Below are positions 24,445 through 32,517 of a DNA stretch of 64,000 bases, one piece after another (within the stretch, counting starts at the first letter, position 1; every line of letters starts with the position of its first letter). The DNA is taken from positions 209,600-273,599 of the forward strand of contig NZ_LISW01000007.1 of assembly GCF_001905735.1 (NCBI RefSeq). Direction: 5' to 3'. This DNA comes from Streptomyces sp. CB01249 (lineage in GTDB: Bacteria; Actinomycetota; Actinomycetes; Streptomycetales; Streptomycetaceae). The notes beneath the pieces were generated by a model, which searched no databases, was not told the DNA's origin, and saw only the letters and a program-made list of their open reading frames with translations. Position numbers and translations under genes: made by a program.

Positions 24445-25970
24445 CGGACGGCCTCCTCGGAGACGGTGTCGCCGGACGCGCGCTGGGCGGGGACGGCCGC
24501 CGGGCGCAGGACCTGGTACTCGGACAGGTCGACGGTCCGGGTGGCCTTGCGGAACTCGGCGGTGGTGCCGGGCCAGACGGTGGTGTTGCGGCCGTTGGCG
24601 TCCAGGTACCAGCTGTTGCAGCCGCCGGTGTTCCAGACGGTGCGCTTCATGCGCTCCTGGACGCGGCGGTTCCAGGTGTTGACGGCGGAGGGGCGGGCGT
24701 CGAGGGCCGCCTTGCCGCCGAGGAGGTTCAGCTGGCGCAGGTAGTCGGCCATGTAGTTCAGCTGGGACTCGATCATGAGGATCATCGAGGAGTTCCCGAG
24801 CCCGGTGTTGGGGCCGATGATCGTCATCCAGTTGGGGAAGCCCGCCGCGCTGGCGCCGCGCAGCGCCTGCATGCCGTCCTTCCAGGACTCGGTGAGCGTG
24901 ATCCCGTCGGCGCCGACGACGCGTTCGGCGATCGGCATGTCGGTGACGTGGAAGCCGGTGCCGAAGATGATCGCGTCGACCTCGGCCTCCGTACCGTCGG
25001 ACGCGACGACCGTGTTGCCGCGGATCTCGGCGAGGCCGGAGGCGACGACGTCGACATTGGGCTGGGCGAGCGCGGGGTAGTACGTACTCGACAGCAGGAT
25101 GCGCTTGCAGCCGATGCGGTACGAGGGGGTCAGCTTGGCGCGCAGGGCCGGGTCCTTGATGGCGCGGGCCATGTTGGACTTCGCTATGCGCTCGACCAGG
25201 CCGAGCTGGTCGGGGTGCTTGGTGAAGGCGCTGACCTGCAACTCCCGGATGCCCCACAGGAGTCCGCGGCGGGCGGCGCCGGTGGCGGGCACGGCGCGGT
25301 GGAGCCACTGCTCGGCGCCGCTGATCTTCCGGTCCATGCGGGGCATCACCCAGGGCGGGGTGCGCTGGAACAGCGTCAGCTTGCCCACCTTGGGCTGGAT
25401 CGCGGGCACGATCTGGATGGCGGAGGCGCCGGTGCCGATCATCGCGACGCGCTTGCCGGTGAGGTCGGCGTCGTGATCCCAGCGGGCGGAGTGGAAGACC
25501 TTGCCGGGGAAGTCGGCGAGCCCCGGGATATCGGGCATCTTCGGGTCGGAGAGCGGCCCGGTCGCGGAGACGACGACGTCCGCGACGACGGTGTCGCCGT
25601 TGGCGCTGTCGATGATCCAGTGCAGCTCGTCGTTGTCCCAGCGCATCTGCTTCACCTCGTGGTTGAGGCGCAGATGGGCGCGGAGCCCGAAGGTGTCGGC
25701 GACGTGCTCCAGGTAGGCGCGGATGTGCTCCTGCCCGGAGAAGGTGCGCGGCCACTCGGGGTTGGGGGCGAACGAGAAGGAATACAGGTGGGACGGTACG
25801 TCGCAGGCGCAGCCGGGGTAGCTGTTGTCGCGCCAGGTGCCGCCGACGGAACCGGCGCGCTCCAGGATCACGAAATCGGTGATGCCTTCGCGGCGCAGCC
25901 GGACCGCGGCACCGAGGCCCCCGAATCCGGATCCGATCACCGCCACGCGTACATGCTCGTGCTGGGCCAT
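24441..25970 (-). CDS. Flavin-containing Baeyer-Villiger type monooxygenase
   Basis: A 509-residue FAD/NADPH monooxygenase. The FAD-binding GSGFGGLGAA is at 13-22. The Baeyer-Villiger fingerprint FxGxxxHxxxW is intact in FPGKVFHSARW (about 155-165). The second dinucleotide motif GTGASAIQI lies near 181, and GTGFHVTDMP near 345 is also typical. Such enzymes convert ketones to esters or lactones. AGGAGG precedes the ATG by about 8 bases. It is first in the operon with the hydrolase and SDR. A MerR gene is divergent. Confidence 0.94.
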   Translation of the reverse strand: MAQHEHVRVAVIGSGFGGLGAAVRLRREGITDFVILERAGSVGGTWRDNSYPGCACDVPSHLYSFSFAPNPEWPRTFSGQEHIRAYLEHVADTFGLRAHLRLNHEVKQMRWDNDELHWIIDSANGDTVVADVVVSATGPLSDPKMPDIPGLADFPGKVFHSARWDHDADLTGKRVAMIGTGASAIQIVPAIQPKVGKLTLFQRTPPWVMPRMDRKISGAEQWLHRAVPATGAARRGLLWGIRELQVSAFTKHPDQLGLVERIAKSNMARAIKDPALRAKLTPSYRIGCKRILLSSTYYPALAQPNVDVVASGLAEIRGNTVVASDGTEAEVDAIIFGTGFHVTDMPIAERVVGADGITLTESWKDGMQALRGASAAGFPNWMTIIGPNTGLGNSSMILMIESQLNYMADYLRQLNLLGGKAALDARPSAVNTWNRRVQERMKRTVWNTGGCNSWYLDANGRNTTVWPGTTAEFRKATRTVDLSEYQVLRPAAVPAQRASGDTVSEEAVR

Positions 25971-26002
25971 GCTGCCGCCTCCTGCGGTACGTCACACGAC
26001 TC

Positions 26003-26020
26003 TGCCAGCAATCACTGGCA
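26003..26020. promoter_or_regulatory. Candidate operator upstream of the Baeyer-Villiger operon
   Basis: Inverted repeat TGCCAG-N6-CTGGCA lies 33 bases upstream of the monooxygenase start codon, in the region shared with the divergent MerR gene. It is plausible as the MerR site on the operon side, but the arms are short. Confidence 0.4.
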
Positions 26021-26120
26021 TGGTTGGGAGGGTAGAGCAGCTTCGTACCGATGGGTAGGGGGCGGACGAAGGAAAGTTACCGGCGGTACAACCTGGGGTC
26101 CGCGCCCCTGGGGAGGCGGA

Positions 26121-26126
26121 TAAGGT
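26121..26126 (+). promoter_or_regulatory. Probable -10 element for a leaderless merR transcript
   Basis: TAAGGT ends 6 bases before the GTG at 26133. This spacing supports the GTG as start and a leaderless message. Confidence 0.55.
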
Positions 26127-26132
26127 GCGGGG

Positions 26133-26810
26133 GTGGCAGAAGGACCGGAGCACCGCGAGTACCGCATGGAGGAGCTGGCCAAGGAGGCCGGCATCCCCGT
26201 GCGGACCGTGCGCTTCTACCGTGAGCGCGGCCTGATCTCGCCGCCCCGCCGCGAGGGCCGCATCGCCTGGTACGACGACCACCACCTGGCCCGCCTGCGC
26301 ACCATCACGGGCCTCCTGGAACGCGGCCACACCCTGACCGGCATCGCCGATCTCGCCCGTACCTTCGAGAGCGGCCGCGATGTCGCGGAGGTGCTGGGCC
26401 TGGGCGAACCGTCCGAGGAGACCCCGGTCCGCCTGACCCCCGAGCAGCTGGCGGACTACTTCGAGGGCGAGTCCACGCCGGAGAACCTGGCGCTGGCGAT
26501 GGAGCTGGGCTACCTGGGGACGGACGGCGCGGAGATCGTCCACATCAGCCGCCGCCTGCTGGACGTCTCGGCCGAGCTGGTACGGGAAGGCGTACCGCTC
26601 TCCGCGGTGCTGTCCACGGGCCGCCACGTCCGCCACCACGCGGAGGCCCTGGCGGACCTGTTCGTATCCGTGCTCCAGGAGTACGGCGTGGAGACGGACC
26701 CGGAACCACCCCAACTGCGCCCCCTGGCACGGGCGGTGGTGGACGCGGAGCTGTCGATGGCGCTGGACCGCCGGCTGAGGCGCAAGCCGGAGCCGGAGGA
26801 GCCCGGGTAG
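26133..26810 (+). CDS. MerR family transcriptional regulator
   Basis: A 225-residue regulator. The winged helix domain (about 10-78) starts YRMEELAKEAGIPVRTVRFYRERGLISPPRREGRIAWYDDHHLARL. A C-terminal region of about 130 helical residues contains DVAEVLGLGEPSEETPVRLTPEQLADYFEG. It has no metal-binding Cys pattern. It is divergent from the monooxygenase/hydrolase/SDR operon with 162 bases between starts, so local control of that operon is likely. Homologues of this type accompany lipid or steroid catabolic genes in other actinomycetes, as far as I recall. Confidence 0.92.
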   Translation: MAEGPEHREYRMEELAKEAGIPVRTVRFYRERGLISPPRREGRIAWYDDHHLARLRTITGLLERGHTLTGIADLARTFESGRDVAEVLGLGEPSEETPVRLTPEQLADYFEGESTPENLALAMELGYLGTDGAEIVHISRRLLDVSAELVREGVPLSAVLSTGRHVRHHAEALADLFVSVLQEYGVETDPEPPQLRPLARAVVDAELSMALDRRLRRKPEPEEPG

Positions 26811-26860
26811 ATCCGGCGCGGATCTCCGGCGTTCCGCCTCCCGTACCGGCCGTCCCCGGC

Positions 26861-26866
26861 TAGGTT
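26861..26866 (+). promoter_or_regulatory. Probable -10 element for a leaderless kinase-MFS transcript
   Basis: TAGGTT ends 6 bases before the ATG at 26873; there is no Shine-Dalgarno sequence. Confidence 0.55.
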
Positions 26867-26872
26867 GCCGGG

Positions 26873-29215
26873 ATGAAGCCGCTGACCGCCGAGGACCCCA
26901 CGCGCATCGGCCCCTACCGCCTGATCGCCCGCCTGGGCGCGGGCGGGATGGGACTCGTCTACCTCGGCCGCTCGGACGTCGGCCGCACGGTCGCGGTGAA
27001 GGTCGTGCAGCGCGAGTACGCGGCGCAGCCGGAGTTCCGCAAGCGCTTCGCGCGCGAGGTGGCGGCGGCCCGGCGGGTGGGCGGAAGCTGGACGGCGGAC
27101 GTCCTGGACGCGGACACCGGGGCCGAAGTGCCGTGGGTGGCCACGCAGTACGTACCGGGCCCCGATCTGACGACGGTGGTCGGCGCGGACTACGGGCCGC
27201 TGCCCGAGCACTCGGTCCGCGTCCTGGCGAACCGCCTCGCCCTCGCGCTGGAAGCCGTGCACGGGGCGGGGCTCATCCACCGCGACCTGAAGCCGTCCAA
27301 CGTGCTGGTGACGGTGGACGGGCCGCGGGTCATCGACTTCGGGATCGCCCGCGCGATGGACAACCTGGCGGACGGCAGCCTGCTCACCCGGACGGGCATG
27401 CTGATCGGTTCGCCGGGCTTCATGTCCCCGGAACAGGTGAGGGGCCTCGAACTCACTCCGGCCAGCGATGTGTTCTGCCTGGGCGCGGTCCTGGTGTACG
27501 CGGCGACGGGCCGCCTTCTGTTCGGCGCGAGGGACACCGGTCTGAACGCGCACCTGTTCCGGATCGCGGAGGACGAACCCGATCTGACGGACGTCCCGGA
27601 GTCTCTGCTCCCCCTCGTACGCGCCTGCCTGGCGAAGGACCCGGCCGCCCGACCCACCCCGGAGGAGATCGCCGCCCGCACGTCCGGGAACGGGGACGGG
27701 GACGCGGTGTGGCTGCCGGGCGAGGTGCTGGCGGAGCTGGGGCGGAGATCGGCGAGGCTGCTGGATTACGTGCCGGAGGCGCGGGAGCCGATGGCCGGGG
27801 ATTCGGACCGGGGGGCACCGGCGGACGCCTCCGCCGTGACGGAGCCGGTCGCCTCCCCCGCGTACCCGCCGACGACTCCCGCGCAGCCGCCCGGCGCGTC
27901 CCGCACGCGAGGCCTCGCCGTGATCGTGGTGGCGCAACTGGCGGTGCTGGCCGGGGCCGTGCTCGGGAATCCGGCCGGTCCCCACGGAGGGATGACGGCC
28001 TACCCCACGTCCGCGCCCGTCTCGTACGCCTTCGCGGTCGCCTTCGCCGCCATGCTGGTGCCCGGTGGCCACATCGCGGACCGGCTGGGCCGCAGGCGTT
28101 CGCTGATCACCGGTGTGGCGGGCTTCGCGGTGTCCGGCGTGCTCTCCGGGCTCGGCCTGCTGGCCGGTGCCACGCCGCTGCTCCTCGCGGGCCGCGCTCT
28201 GCAGGGCGGGTTCGGCGCGCTGGCGACGGCGGGGGCGCTGGCGACGGTGGCGGCGGGTTCGCGGGGCGGTGGGGGCCGGGGCTTCGGTGCCTACGCGGCG
28301 GCGAGCGCGTGCGGTCCGGTGCTCGGGCTACTGGGGAGCGATGCGCTGGCGTTCATGGCCAGGGGCCCGCTCACCGCCGTGGCACCGGCGCTCGCGCTGC
28401 TGGCCCTGACGGGTGCGCGGACGCTGCCGCCGGACTCCCCGGCCCGGACGGACGGCGCGGCGGCCGACCTGCCGGGCGCGCTGCTGGGCTTCCTGGGGGC
28501 GGGGGCGGTCATGTACGGCCTGGTGGGGATTCCGTCGGCGGGCAAGGTGGACAGCGAAGCGGTTGTCGGGCTGGGCGTGGGCGCCGCGCTGCTGATCGCG
28601 TTCGCGGTACGGCAGCGGACGGCGTCGGCCCCGCTGCTTCCGCCGTACATCCTCCGGGACCGCGCGCGCCGGGGCGGCCTTCTGACGATGGGCCTGGTCG
28701 GCTTCGGCGTCCTGAGCCTGCTGCCGCCGCTGGCCGACATGATGGGCGACGAGTTCTCCCACTCGGCGCCGTGGAAGGGGCCGATGCTGCCGATGCTGGT
28801 GGCGGTGGCCGTCAGCGGCGGCGGGCTCGCGCCGCGCCTGCTGCGCGACGGGATGACCCCGGCGCGCATGGCGGTGACGGGCCTGCCGACGACGGCGGCC
28901 GGGGTGGCGCTGGGCATCCTCGCCATCGAGAGCGACAGCGGTTACGCCGCCCTGTCGGCCTGCCTGATCGTGGCGGGCATCGGCATCGGCCTCACCCTCA
29001 CCGCGCTGTTCACCGCCGCCCTGACGGACGCCACTCCCCGCCACTCCGGCGCGACGGCGGGCGCCCTGATGACCGCCCAGTCCCTGTCCGCAACCCTGGG
29101 CACCGGCCTGTACACCCTGCTCAACGGCCCCCCGTGGTGGGCGGCCCTGTGCATGCTCCTGGCGGCGGTGACAGCGGGGAGGATGCTGCGGATGGCGGGG
29201 GGTGGGCGGGTGTAG
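26873..29215 (+). CDS. Ser/Thr protein kinase fused to an MFS-like multi-span membrane domain
   Basis: A 780-residue fusion. Residues 12-275 are a complete Hanks-type kinase: glycine loop GAGGMG (22-27), Lys43 in VAVK, HRDLKPSN (136-143), DFG (155-157) and SPGFMSPEQ. After a Pro/Ala-rich linker (about 285-340) come about twelve hydrophobic segments of the major facilitator type, including motif A, GGHIADRLGRRRS. The end resembles the drug-exporter group (ALTDATPRHSGATAGALMTAQS). The usual N-terminal LDxTIVNVALP segment is degenerate, so transport may be lost and the domain may sense. Single-helix kinases with PASTA or other sensors are usual; this layout is not. The frame is continuous, with no sign of a stop between the parts. 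Confidence 0.9.
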   Translation: MKPLTAEDPTRIGPYRLIARLGAGGMGLVYLGRSDVGRTVAVKVVQREYAAQPEFRKRFAREVAAARRVGGSWTADVLDADTGAEVPWVATQYVPGPDLTTVVGADYGPLPEHSVRVLANRLALALEAVHGAGLIHRDLKPSNVLVTVDGPRVIDFGIARAMDNLADGSLLTRTGMLIGSPGFMSPEQVRGLELTPASDVFCLGAVLVYAATGRLLFGARDTGLNAHLFRIAEDEPDLTDVPESLLPLVRACLAKDPAARPTPEEIAARTSGNGDGDAVWLPGEVLAELGRRSARLLDYVPEAREPMAGDSDRGAPADASAVTEPVASPAYPPTTPAQPPGASRTRGLAVIVVAQLAVLAGAVLGNPAGPHGGMTAYPTSAPVSYAFAVAFAAMLVPGGHIADRLGRRRSLITGVAGFAVSGVLSGLGLLAGATPLLLAGRALQGGFGALATAGALATVAAGSRGGGGRGFGAYAAASACGPVLGLLGSDALAFMARGPLTAVAPALALLALTGARTLPPDSPARTDGAAADLPGALLGFLGAGAVMYGLVGIPSAGKVDSEAVVGLGVGAALLIAFAVRQRTASAPLLPPYILRDRARRGGLLTMGLVGFGVLSLLPPLADMMGDEFSHSAPWKGPMLPMLVAVAVSGGGLAPRLLRDGMTPARMAVTGLPTTAAGVALGILAIESDSGYAALSACLIVAGIGIGLTLTALFTAALTDATPRHSGATAGALMTAQSLSATLGTGLYTLLNGPPWWAALCMLLAAVTAGRMLRMAGGGRV

Positions 29216-29267
29216 GGGGCGGGGTGACCGGGGCGACCGGGTGGGGGACGTACTACAGTCCCCGCTC

Positions 29268-29837
29268 GTGACCGATGCCGCGCACCGCACCGCCACGGAT
29301 GACGACGCGCTTCTGGAGCGGCTGCGTGCCCTCGCCTGGGGGCCGGAAGACGCGCACCCCGCTGCCCGCTGTCTTCCGGATCAGCCGTTCCCGCCGCTCA
29401 CGAACGCGGAGGCGGACCGCGTCGAACGCGGGCTCGGGTATCCCCTGCCCGGCCTGCTCCGCCGCGTCCACACCGAGGTGGGCGACGGCGGGTTCGGCCC
29501 GGAGGGCGGCCTCGCGTCGCTGACGCCACGGCGCGTTCCGCACTGGCCGGCCCCGGACTGGCCGTGCGCGACGGCCCGCCACGCCGGACGGACGGAGTGG
29601 GGGCCACCGGCGTCGTGGCTCTTCCTCACGGGTGGCGGCTGCACCATGGAGTGGTACGTCTCGCTCACCGCCGTCGACCACCCGGTCCTGCTCTGGGACG
29701 CCGACGGCTGGGAACCGGACCGGGGCGAGGACCCCCACGACGGACTGCGGTACGCGGCGCCGTCGTTGAGGCAGTGGCTCTGGACCTGGGCGGACGGCGG
29801 CAACGTCTGGGACGATGTGCTGGCCCGCACCGCGTAG
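29268..29837 (+). CDS. SMI1/KNR4 (SUKH) family-like protein
   Basis: A 189-residue soluble protein. FPPLTNAEADRVERGLGYPLPGLLRRVHTEVGDGGFGP (about 45-80) is the typical SUKH core start, an aromatic, Pro-containing helix pair followed by VGxGGFGP. SUKH proteins are commonly immunity or interaction proteins; no toxin gene is adjacent. The GTG at 29268 was chosen as the first start after the kinase-MFS stop; a frame back to 29202 overlaps that gene. A TACAGT hexamer lies 8 bases upstream, so the message may be nearly leaderless. Confidence 0.75.
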   Translation: MTDAAHRTATDDDALLERLRALAWGPEDAHPAARCLPDQPFPPLTNAEADRVERGLGYPLPGLLRRVHTEVGDGGFGPEGGLASLTPRRVPHWPAPDWPCATARHAGRTEWGPPASWLFLTGGGCTMEWYVSLTAVDHPVLLWDADGWEPDRGEDPHDGLRYAAPSLRQWLWTWADGGNVWDDVLARTA

Positions 29838-29865
29838 GGCGCGGCGCCCTCGCCGTACCCCGCTC

Positions 29866-30681
29866 CTACTGCTCGTACACCACCGTCACCGGCGCGTGGT
29901 CGCTCCACCGCTCGCCGTGGGTGGCGGCCCGTTCGACCCATGCCTTCACGGCGCGGGCGGCGAGTCCGGGGGTCGCGACCTGGTAGTCGATGCGCCAGCC
30001 GGTGTCGTTGTCGAACGCGCGCCCCCGGTACGACCACCACGAGTACGGGCCCTCGACGTCCGGGTGCAGGGCGCGTACGACGTCGACGTACGCCGCCTCC
30101 TCGAAGACCCGGGTCAGCCAGGCGCGCTCCTCGGGGAGGAAGCCGGAGCTCTTGCGGTTGGCGCGCCAGTTCTTGAGGTCGGCCTCCTGGTGCGCGATGT
30201 TCCAGTCGCCGCAGACGACGACCTCGCGGCCCTCGGCGGCGGCGCGCGCCTTCAGCCCGGCCAGGTAGGGCAGGAAGGCGGCCATGAAGCGCTCCTTCTC
30301 CTCCTGCCGCTCGGTGCCGACCTCACCGGAGGGAAGGTAGAGGCTGGCCACGGTGACACCGGGCAGGTCGATCTCGACGTACCGCCCGCTCGTGTCGAAC
30401 TCCTCGCACCCGTCGTGCCCGTACCCGCCGAAACCGATCTGTACGCGCTCCGGGGCGCGCCGCGAATAGAGGGAGACCCCGGCCCGGCCCTTGGCGGCGG
30501 CGGGCGCGTGGACGGTGTGCCAGCCCTCGGGGTCACGGACGTCCGCGGGCAGCTGCTCGGGCTCGGCGCGCACCTCCTGGAGGCAGATCACGTCGGCGTC
30601 GGTCTGCGCCAGCCACTCGACGAAGCCCTTCTTGGCGGCGGCGCGGAGACCGTTTACATTCACGCTGGTCACGGTGAGCAT
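29866..30681 (-). CDS. xth: Exodeoxyribonuclease III (AP endonuclease family)
   Basis: A 271-residue base-excision repair nuclease of the ExoIII/Endonuclease/phosphatase fold. Catalytic motifs are all present: VNVNGLRAA (start), CLQEVRAE (metal-binding Glu, about 34-40), SLYLPSGE (about 110), GDWNIAHQEADLKN (Asp/Asn, about 150-163), and the terminal SDHAPV (Asp-His pair, about 260). It should cleave at abasic sites and remove 3' blocks. The -10-like TATCGT at 30693-30688 is 6 bases from the ATG, suggesting a leaderless transcript. It is divergent from a GNAT gene. Confidence 0.94.
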   Translation of the reverse strand: MLTVTSVNVNGLRAAAKKGFVEWLAQTDADVICLQEVRAEPEQLPADVRDPEGWHTVHAPAAAKGRAGVSLYSRRAPERVQIGFGGYGHDGCEEFDTSGRYVEIDLPGVTVASLYLPSGEVGTERQEEKERFMAAFLPYLAGLKARAAAEGREVVVCGDWNIAHQEADLKNWRANRKSSGFLPEERAWLTRVFEEAAYVDVVRALHPDVEGPYSWWSYRGRAFDNDTGWRIDYQVATPGLAARAVKAWVERAATHGERWSDHAPVTVVYEQ

Positions 30682-30687
30682 TCCGGC

Positions 30688-30693
30688 ACGATA
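30688..30693 (-). promoter_or_regulatory. Probable -10 element for a leaderless xth transcript
   Basis: TATCGT on the minus strand ends 6 bases before the ATG at 30681. Confidence 0.5.
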
Positions 30694-30717
30694 CCGGCCA
30701 ACGATGCCGCATACATG

Positions 30718-30723
30718 TACCAT
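30718..30723 (+). promoter_or_regulatory. Probable -10 element upstream of the GNAT gene
   Basis: TACCAT ends 7 bases before the ATG at 30731. This placement favours that ATG over the one at 30722, which lies inside the hexamer. Confidence 0.45.
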
Positions 30724-30730
30724 GCATCGC

Positions 30731-31225
30731 ATGAATATCCACGTCCGGGCCTTCGACCACCCCGATGCCGTCAAACTCAACGATCGCGTGCAGCTCGAAT
30801 ACGCCGAGCGCTACGGCGATGGGGGCGATGTCACACCACTGGACGCCACGATGTTCGACCCGCCTCACGGCCTGTACCTGATCGCCTACGACGCGTCGGA
30901 CCAGCCCGTCGCCACGGGCGGCTGGCGCTCCCAGGAGCACAACGACGAGGGCTACTCGGACGGCGACGCCGAGCTGAAGCGGATGTACGTCATACCGGAG
31001 GGCCGCGGCCTGGGCCTCGCCCGCCGCATCCTGGCCGCCCTGGAGGCGGACGCCCGCGCCGCGGGCCGCACCCGCATGGTCCTGGAAACGGGCGACCGCC
31101 AACCGGAGGCCATCGCCCTGTACCTCTCCAGCGGCTACACCCCGTGCGAGAAGTTCGGCCACTACCGCACGTACGACACCAGCCGCTGCTTCGCGAAGCC
31201 ACTGCGGGGGGACGGCGCGGCCTGA
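30731..31225 (+). CDS. GNAT family N-acetyltransferase
   Basis: A 164-residue acetyltransferase. The acetyl-CoA motif A is visible as LKRMYVIPEGRGLGLARRILAALE (about 86-109; RGLGLA loop), and motif B follows as LYLSSGYTPCEKFGHY (about 136-151). Homologues act on amino acids, antibiotics or protein N-termini; the acceptor is unknown. The start at 30731 is supported by the -10-like hexamer. It is divergent from xth. The small Xre gene convergent to it ends 14 bases after its stop. Confidence 0.9.
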   Translation: MNIHVRAFDHPDAVKLNDRVQLEYAERYGDGGDVTPLDATMFDPPHGLYLIAYDASDQPVATGGWRSQEHNDEGYSDGDAELKRMYVIPEGRGLGLARRILAALEADARAAGRTRMVLETGDRQPEAIALYLSSGYTPCEKFGHYRTYDTSRCFAKPLRGDGAA

Positions 31226-31238
31226 CGGGGCACACCTC

Positions 31239-31457
31239 TCAGGGAGCGGTGAGGGCGATCTCGTCCCCGGCGGACGTCGTAGCCACCAGGACGAGGTCCG
31301 CGCCCAGCGCACTCAGATAGCGGCGGAGTTGCCGCTGACTGACCTCCCGTACCGGCAGACACTCCAAGCGGGACACGTTGGGCTGCGCCGTCCCCATGCG
31401 CGCCGCCACCTCGGCCTGCGTCAGGCCGGCACGCTCTCTCAGCTCGACGAGTCTCAC
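31239..31457 (-). CDS. XRE family antitoxin-like regulator
   Basis: A 72-residue protein. The helix-turn-helix LRERAGLTQAEVAARMGTAQPNVSRLE (about 6-32) is followed by a short helix and strand, RRYLSALGADLVLVATT. This second part is characteristic of Xre antitoxins that usually partner Gp49/RelE-like toxins. Here its ATG overlaps the stop of an Uma2-family nuclease gene (ATGA), so the two are made together. A perfect palindrome over the promoter of the pair is its probable operator, giving antitoxin-like autoregulation. Confidence 0.88.
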   Translation of the reverse strand: MRLVELRERAGLTQAEVAARMGTAQPNVSRLECLPVREVSQRQLRRYLSALGADLVLVATTSAGDEIALTAP

Positions 31458-32038
31458 GCGTCGCCGGCCTTCCCGTAACGGCGGAAGGCACCGGTCTCGA
31501 TGGACCAGGCGCCCAGCCTGACGGTGTCTCCGAAGATGTACTGTTCCCCGTTCTGGTAAGCGCCCCGAAAAGGCTCGTCGTGCACGGCGATGGTGCCGTT
31601 CCTGGGGTCGACGATCATGTAGAGGCCGATTCCCATGGCGGGGTAGTCGGCCATCTTCTCGACGTAATCATTGCTCGGGTTCGACCGGGAAACCACTTCG
31701 ACGCAGGCCAGAACCTCGTCCGGAGCGAGGGAGTCCCGGTCGGAGTCCAGGGCGCGCTCCTCGCACACCAACACGTCCGGCCGACGCATCCGCCCGACCC
31801 TTGGATCCTCGACCTCCGGGCCGGTCTCCGCGATCCAGCCCGGGTTCGTCGCCCCGATCTGCTGATTGATCTGGTCCCTGATCCGGCCGGCGATCCGCTC
31901 GTGGCGGTTGACCGGGCTCATCATCGCCATGACCGGCCCGCCGGCACCGATCTCCACACTCCAGGAGCCTTCCAGCTGCTCGGCGTACTCCGAGAGCTCG
32001 TCGGCGACCTTTCGCATCCACGCATAGTCGAGACCCAT
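31454..32038 (-). CDS. Uma2 family (DUF820) putative PD-(D/E)XK endonuclease
   Basis: A 194-residue protein of the Uma2 family. The nuclease-fold residues are visible: Asp in MRRPDVLVCEE (about 109), Glu in LACVEVVSRSNPSNDY (about 135), and the following YVEKMADYPAMGIGLYMIVDPR, matching the family's E-x-V-S-P-S...K...Y...G...Y-W-I-V-D pattern. The ATG at 32038 has the -10-like TATGCT 6 bases upstream, so the transcript is probably leaderless. The downstream Xre gene is coupled by ATGA. Most Uma2 genes are orphan; linkage to an antitoxin-type Xre gene is notable. Confidence 0.87.
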   Translation of the reverse strand: MGLDYAWMRKVADELSEYAEQLEGSWSVEIGAGGPVMAMMSPVNRHERIAGRIRDQINQQIGATNPGWIAETGPEVEDPRVGRMRRPDVLVCEERALDSDRDSLAPDEVLACVEVVSRSNPSNDYVEKMADYPAMGIGLYMIVDPRNGTIAVHDEPFRGAYQNGEQYIFGDTVRLGAWSIETGAFRRYGKAGDA

Positions 32039-32429
32039 GCCTTCAGCATATCGAAAACGATATGCACCGCCGCCCCGCGCAGTACGCCCGTATCGGTGGC
32101 GACCTCTACGCGGGTCCGTCGAGATCGTCACGGGGACGTCCTCGCGGACGAAGGGCGGGCTCACGGACTACCTGATGATCCGCGATGACGGTGTCCGCCG
32201 CTACGGCGCAGTGGCCCACGTGAAACCCGCCAACGGTGGACTCACCCTGCGCCTCACCAAGGAGGACGTTGCGGACGTCGACCCCGTTCACGTCAAGCTT
32301 CGCGACGTGCGGCCGGGACACCAGTACGTGGTCAACTGCCCGCTGCGGGATGCCGAAACGGTGCGGTTCGCCGTGGATCTGACTATCCGCGCCCTCCGCA
32401 AGGTCCGCGGGGCTGACGACGAGGCGTAA
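32037..32429 (+). pseudogene. Hypothetical protein with a likely 5' frameshift
   Basis: The open frame 32037-32429 encodes 130 residues. Its first 28 are implausible (Arg/Pro-rich, and overlapping the Uma2 operator). From GSVEIVTGTSSRTKGGLTDY on it looks like a genuine, compact protein ending ALRKVRGADDEA. In another frame, an ATG at 32062 opens MHRRPAQYARIGGDLYAGP. Joined to VEIVTGTSS near 32113 it would give one sensible protein, as if one base had been lost. A shorter intact product from the ATG at 32175 (84 residues) is possible. I recognise no function. Sequencing error is an equal explanation. Confidence 0.5.
32045..32065 (-). promoter_or_regulatory. Autoregulatory operator and -10 of the Uma2-Xre operon
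   Basis: Perfect inverted repeat GCATATCG-AAAA-CGATATGC (32046-32065). Its left arm overlaps the minus-strand -10-like TATGCT (32050-32045), 6 bases before the Uma2 ATG at 32038. Repressor bound here would block the promoter. Confidence 0.7.
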
Positions 32430-32517
32430 ACCAGACGGGGCGCGGACCGATCCGCGGGAGCGTAGCGTTGACAGTTAGCCACACCCTCGGGGGCCGTGCC
32501 CGAGGAGGCGCCTGACG

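Noticed and set aside
26085..26112. GGGG-N6-CCCC dyad in the MerR/monooxygenase intergenic region
   Set aside because: Arms of four G/C bases are expected by chance in this DNA; the TGCCAG-N6-CTGGCA dyad nearby is more specific.
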